Part shown: positions 61,498 to 64,000 of the stretch, one piece after another
How positions within the stretch are numbered: position 1 is the first letter of the stretch
Layout: each line of letters opens with the position of its first letter
Source: Pedobacter steynii
Lineage (GTDB): Bacteria > Bacteroidota > Bacteroidia > Sphingobacteriales > Sphingobacteriaceae
DNA length: 64,000 bases
Reading direction: 5' to 3'
Assembly (NCBI RefSeq): GCF_900103665.1
Contig: NZ_FNGY01000003.1
Location: 620,001-684,000 of the forward strand
Position numbers and translations under genes: made by a program
The notes under the pieces: model-generated
Database searches by the model: none
Told to the model about the DNA's origin: nothing
Seen by the model: the letters and a program-made list of their open reading frames with translations, nothing else

Positions 61498-61676
61498 GTT
61501 AAGTAATCCTAAACTTTTAAAATATTTTTCACCAGCGGAGTTTTAACCAAAAATGACACAACTAACTGTAAAATAATTAAATACACAAAATAATGTCAAT
61601 AAAAATGATTGACAAAAATTAAACAGAAGACATATATTTAGTATTTATAAACAACCGAATATTATCCATATATAAA

Positions 61677-61720
61677 GAAACCTATCCATTTCATCTTAAA
61701 AAGATCAATGGATAGGTTTC
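61677..61720 (-). terminator. Terminator of the CAP-domain gene
   Basis: Arms 61677-61690 and 61707-61720 pair perfectly over 14 bp, and the loop can pair further with one mismatch. On the minus strand the stem is followed by a T-rich run. It lies 26 bp beyond the stop codon at 61746. Confidence 0.85.
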
Positions 61721-61745
61721 CCTATATACCAGAAAATTGTTGATT

Positions 61746-62267
61746 TTATAATTTTGCAGCCAGATCCATCGTCCAGGAGTTATTTGCCCGGGCAACACCG
61801 ATTTCCTTTGCTCTGCTGTCCATGATATTCTTGCAGTGCCCCTGACTGGTGAGCCAGTAAGCGACGACACCTTTTTCATCTGTATTGATGATGGCTATAT
61901 TTTCCGCATAGAACCTGTACATATAACCCGCCGCTTTTAAGCGGTCGCCGGGCGATTTTCCTTCTTTGTTGACATGGTCAAAGAAATTGTTCTTTACCAT
62001 ATCCTCTGTATGTAGTTTTGCCGCAAGCGCAAGCTGGTCATTCCAGGTCAGTGCCGGAACTGCAGGCATCTTCTCCCCGCTACAATCGCATCCTGTTGCC
62101 CTGATGGCATTCACCGCCTGTAACATCAGTGCATTGTTAAGGTTTGTACCTATATGATCTTTCTGCGGGTTGGATTGATCTGTCTCCTCAGTGGAAGAAT
62201 TAGATTTTTTGCAGTTCGAAAGCAAGCAAACCAGTAGGAACAGTGGAAGGATTAGTAATTTTTTCAT
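61746..62267 (-). CDS. CAP-domain (SCP/PR1-like) lipoprotein
   Basis: A 173-residue exported lipoprotein (signal KKLLILPLFLLVCLLSNC, lipobox LLSNC). A CAP domain (about 45-173) has the landmark blocks LAAKLHTEDMVKNNFFDHVNKEGKSPGDR, RFYAENIAI and TSQGHCKNIMDSRAKEIGVA, including the two conserved His and Glu of the CAP cavity. Bacterial CAP proteins are exported and of mostly unknown role. The start at 62267 is chosen because the signal peptide begins there; an ATG at 62279 is also in frame. Confidence 0.9.
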   Translation of the reverse strand: MKKLLILPLFLLVCLLSNCKKSNSSTEETDQSNPQKDHIGTNLNNALMLQAVNAIRATGCDCSGEKMPAVPALTWNDQLALAAKLHTEDMVKNNFFDHVNKEGKSPGDRLKAAGYMYRFYAENIAIINTDEKGVVAYWLTSQGHCKNIMDSRAKEIGVARANNSWTMDLAAKL

Positions 62268-62317
62268 GGCGATCTTCATCCAGCAAAAACGCTGCCTGTA
62301 ATTTTTAATTGCCCGGA

Positions 62318-63097
62318 TTAACTAAAAAATTCCTGTTCTGCCGTATAATAAGTCTTTCTTGCGCCTGCTTTTTTAATGATAATCTCCCCTCCTGTAGGGC
62401 TTTTGGGCTGTTTCTGCGTATGTACTTTCAGAAAATCCCTAAACTCTCCTGTAATACTTCCGGGATGTGCTTTTCTAATCTGTACGATCGCATCATTTAA
62501 GACTGCTACTATGGCCTGGTGTAAATCTTTCAGTTTTGCTGCAGGAATCTTTCCCACAATGGAAAAGGGAGAAATCCCGGCTTTCCATAAAATCTCATCG
62601 GCATATGCATTTCCGATTCCCCTGATCTTGTTCTGATCCAGGAGAATGGCTTTTATTGCAGCCTTCTTTCCTTTGAATTCTTTGTTAAAGAAATCTGCGT
62701 TCACACTTTTATCCAGTGCATCAGGTGCTTCAGCAACCGGAGGGTTTAAAGTTGGCGTCGCGATCTTTTGAAAATCAGACATCACCAATCCTGTTCCACC
62801 TTCAAAAAAAAGTTCAATAACGGGAGATTTAATTTCATGACTTTCTTCAAAGAAATGAAGTTGCCCGCGCAGCATCAGGTGCAGGGCGAGTACATCTCCT
62901 TTTTCAAAGTTGAAATATAATTCCTTACCCGAACGGCTTACCGATTTGAGTTTCTGCCCTGAGAGGGTATCTCTTAGTTCATCACTGGAAACGTTTAATT
63001 TTTTATCGTTGGGTACTTGTACAGTGTTTAGCTTTTTTCCTGCGAAACGCTCATCAAGATTTGCACTGAAGACTTCTAAATCTGGTAATTCCGGCAT
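62318..63097 (-). CDS. Fpg/Nei-family DNA glycosylase without zinc-finger cysteines
   Basis: A 259-residue Fpg/Nei-family protein that removes oxidised bases. The mature N-terminus is P2-E3 (MPELPDLEVF), the catalytic pair of the family. The middle blocks LALHLMLRGQLHFFEE and QNKIRGIGNAYADEILWKAGISPF are the family helix-two-turn-helix region. The usual C-terminal CxxC...CxxC zinc finger is absent; instead GGEIIIKKAGARKTYYTAEQ forms the equivalent hairpin, with Arg in AGARKTYY placed to contact DNA. This is a zincless type, as in some eukaryotic NEIL enzymes. The start at 63097 puts Pro at position 2; an earlier in-frame start would hide it. Confidence 0.88.
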   Translation of the reverse strand: MPELPDLEVFSANLDERFAGKKLNTVQVPNDKKLNVSSDELRDTLSGQKLKSVSRSGKELYFNFEKGDVLALHLMLRGQLHFFEESHEIKSPVIELFFEGGTGLVMSDFQKIATPTLNPPVAEAPDALDKSVNADFFNKEFKGKKAAIKAILLDQNKIRGIGNAYADEILWKAGISPFSIVGKIPAAKLKDLHQAIVAVLNDAIVQIRKAHPGSITGEFRDFLKVHTQKQPKSPTGGEIIIKKAGARKTYYTAEQEFFS

Positions 63098-63226
63098 AAC
63101 TAAATGGTTAATGTGGGAGTAGAACAATCAAAAGGATTTAAAGTTTTTTCAGCTGCCGGTAATCTGTATCAAAATCTAATCATTAGCTATAAAAATTTAA
63201 TTAAATTAGCTTAAAAAAGATCCCCC

Positions 63227-63784
63227 ATGAAAATTAAACAAGTATTACTTACGGTTTGTGCGCTGCTTTTTTTCGCCACAAGCTATGCACAGGAACCAGC
63301 AAAATCGGCTGATGTGATCCTTAAAGCAGCCACTAAACAAGCAGCTAAAGAAAAGAAAAAAGTATTTGTCATCTTCCATGCTTCCTGGTGTGGCTGGTGT
63401 CATAAACTGGATACGGCAATGAATGATGCCAGTTGCAAAAAACTATTTAACGATAACTATGTGACTTGTCACCTGACTGTGTTGGAGAACGATAAGAATA
63501 AAGCATTGGAAAATCCTGGAGCAATGGACTACCTGAAAGAGAACGGTGGTGATCAGCAAGGGATTCCTTTCTGGCTGGTTCTTGATCAGGATGGTAAAGT
63601 TTTAGCAGATTCTCAGATCAGACCAGATGGGGCGCCTTTAACTACGCCTGGGCAAAATATAGGCTATCCAGGGTCGACAGAAGAAATTGCTGCTTTTCAA
63701 AAGGTATTGAGGAAAACATCCAAACTTACGGAAGCTCAGCTCAGCCTTATTGGAGAACGTTTTTCTGCGCTCAAAGGGAAGTAA
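63227..63784 (+). CDS. Secreted thioredoxin-fold protein, CGWC type
   Basis: A 185-residue exported protein with signal peptide (VLLTVCALLFFATSYAQ). A thioredoxin-like domain begins near residue 40, with C55-G-W-C58 (IFHASWCGWCHKLDTAM) and a later cis-Pro region (QGIPFWLVLDQDGKV). It resembles DUF255/thioredoxin-7-like periplasmic proteins. It probably reduces a periplasmic partner; none is adjacent. A strong hairpin follows 7 bp after the stop. Confidence 0.9.
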   Translation: MKIKQVLLTVCALLFFATSYAQEPAKSADVILKAATKQAAKEKKKVFVIFHASWCGWCHKLDTAMNDASCKKLFNDNYVTCHLTVLENDKNKALENPGAMDYLKENGGDQQGIPFWLVLDQDGKVLADSQIRPDGAPLTTPGQNIGYPGSTEEIAAFQKVLRKTSKLTEAQLSLIGERFSALKGK

Positions 63785-63790
63785 GTTACT

Positions 63791-63828
63791 TAGATTGAAT
63801 AAGGTCTTGTAAGACCTTATTCAATCTA
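63791..63828. terminator. Bidirectional terminator
   Basis: A perfect 18-bp inverted repeat (63791-63808 and 63811-63828) with a 2-nt centre, so the top of the stem opens to form the loop. It lies between the thioredoxin-fold gene and the convergent gene that enters from the right edge. Confidence 0.88.
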
Positions 63829-63842
63829 GTCTTTTGCCTCTA

Positions 63843-64000
63843 TTATTTCAAGTTCCACTCCACGCGGTCCATGATTTCTTTTTTACCTGCCATTGCTTCA
63901 ATGCTATTCTTTCCTTTTTTAAGTTTAACCTTTTCAAAGACATAATGAGCGGCGGTAGTTCCTTTTTTAACGCCAGTTACTTTTTTACCATTTACCATCA
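63843..64000 (-). CDS. C-terminal end of a probable glycoside hydrolase (partial)
   Basis: The frame enters from the right edge and gives 51 residues before the TAA at 63843-63845. It reads VNGKKVTGVKKGTTAAHYVF, then KLKKGKNSIEAMA, and ends DRVEWNLK. This is the kind of Ig-like C-terminal end seen in GH2-type beta-galactosidases of Bacteroidota, but 51 residues are too few to be sure. The gene body lies outside the window. Confidence 0.5.
   Translation of the reverse strand, partial: MVNGKKVTGVKKGTTAAHYVFEKVKLKKGKNSIEAMAGKKEIMDRVEWNLK

Noticed and set aside
1..64000. tRNA, rRNA, CRISPR arrays, prophage or intact insertion sequences
   Set aside because: None could be recognised by eye. A covariance-model search for tRNA and other RNAs would settle this.

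Overview
The window reads as chromosomal DNA of a Bacteroidota, most likely Sphingobacteriaceae and Pedobacter-like. The reasons are the SusC/SusD pair, the DUF6266 and DUF5690 proteins, a CusA/CzcA pump fused to a TolC domain, lipoprotein signals, and promoters that fit the TTTG-N18/19-TAnnTTTG pattern. I saw no rRNA, tRNA, CRISPR array or intact insertion sequence. All family calls come from reading motifs; no database search was run.

Layout. 1-2.3 kb: a miniature M16-like secreted protein, a LytTR response regulator with an orphan HPt protein, and a DinB-fold protein. 2.6-7.3 kb: pyruvate carboxylase and an outer-membrane barrel protein. 7.4-21.2 kb: a class I lanthipeptide region. Rightward it has a C39-peptidase ABC exporter, a split LanB dehydratase (two genes) and a LanC-like cyclase with a long C-terminal extension. 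A GG-leader precursor gene faces this operon from its far end. Leftward and divergent are two DUF3526 ABC permeases, a TonB-dependent receptor and an ATPase. A palindrome (TTTGCAAC-N3-GTTGCAAA and variants) lies in both promoter regions, which suggests one regulon.

21.4-27.5 kb: a decayed glycosidase, an alpha/beta hydrolase, a DUF6266 protein, a PqqB-like MBL lipoprotein, a Prc-type protease and an ECF sigma factor with a three-copy direct repeat upstream. 27.6-37.5 kb: a sensory hub with two paralogous LuxR-type response regulators, a stand-alone CheB, a CheB-CheR-PAS fusion, a PAS histidine kinase and a receiver protein with Asp replaced by Glu. A GT9 glycosyltransferase, a cold-shock protein and an ankyrin protein lie among them. 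37.6-47.4 kb: a thioredoxin-fold protein, a structured 560-bp spacer, a YhcG-family PDDEXK nuclease gene that carries a palindrome also present just downstream, a heavy-metal efflux operon and a methyltransferase.

47.4-61.4 kb: a leftward phosphonate-utilisation locus. It encodes SusC, SusD, phosphonoacetate hydrolase (PhnA), phosphonoacetaldehyde dehydrogenase (PhnY), two FAD amine oxidases, a DUF5690 transporter, a phosphodiesterase-type phosphatase and a LamG-EEP phosphodiesterase. Proposed flow: SusCD imports a phosphonate compound, the secreted hydrolases trim phosphoesters, the transporter brings aminoethylphosphonate-like product inside, an FAD oxidase makes phosphonoacetaldehyde, PhnY makes phosphonoacetate, and PhnA releases acetate and phosphate. 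61.7-64 kb: a CAP-domain lipoprotein, an Fpg/Nei-like glycosylase without zinc-finger cysteines, a thioredoxin-fold protein and the C-terminal end of a probable glycoside hydrolase.
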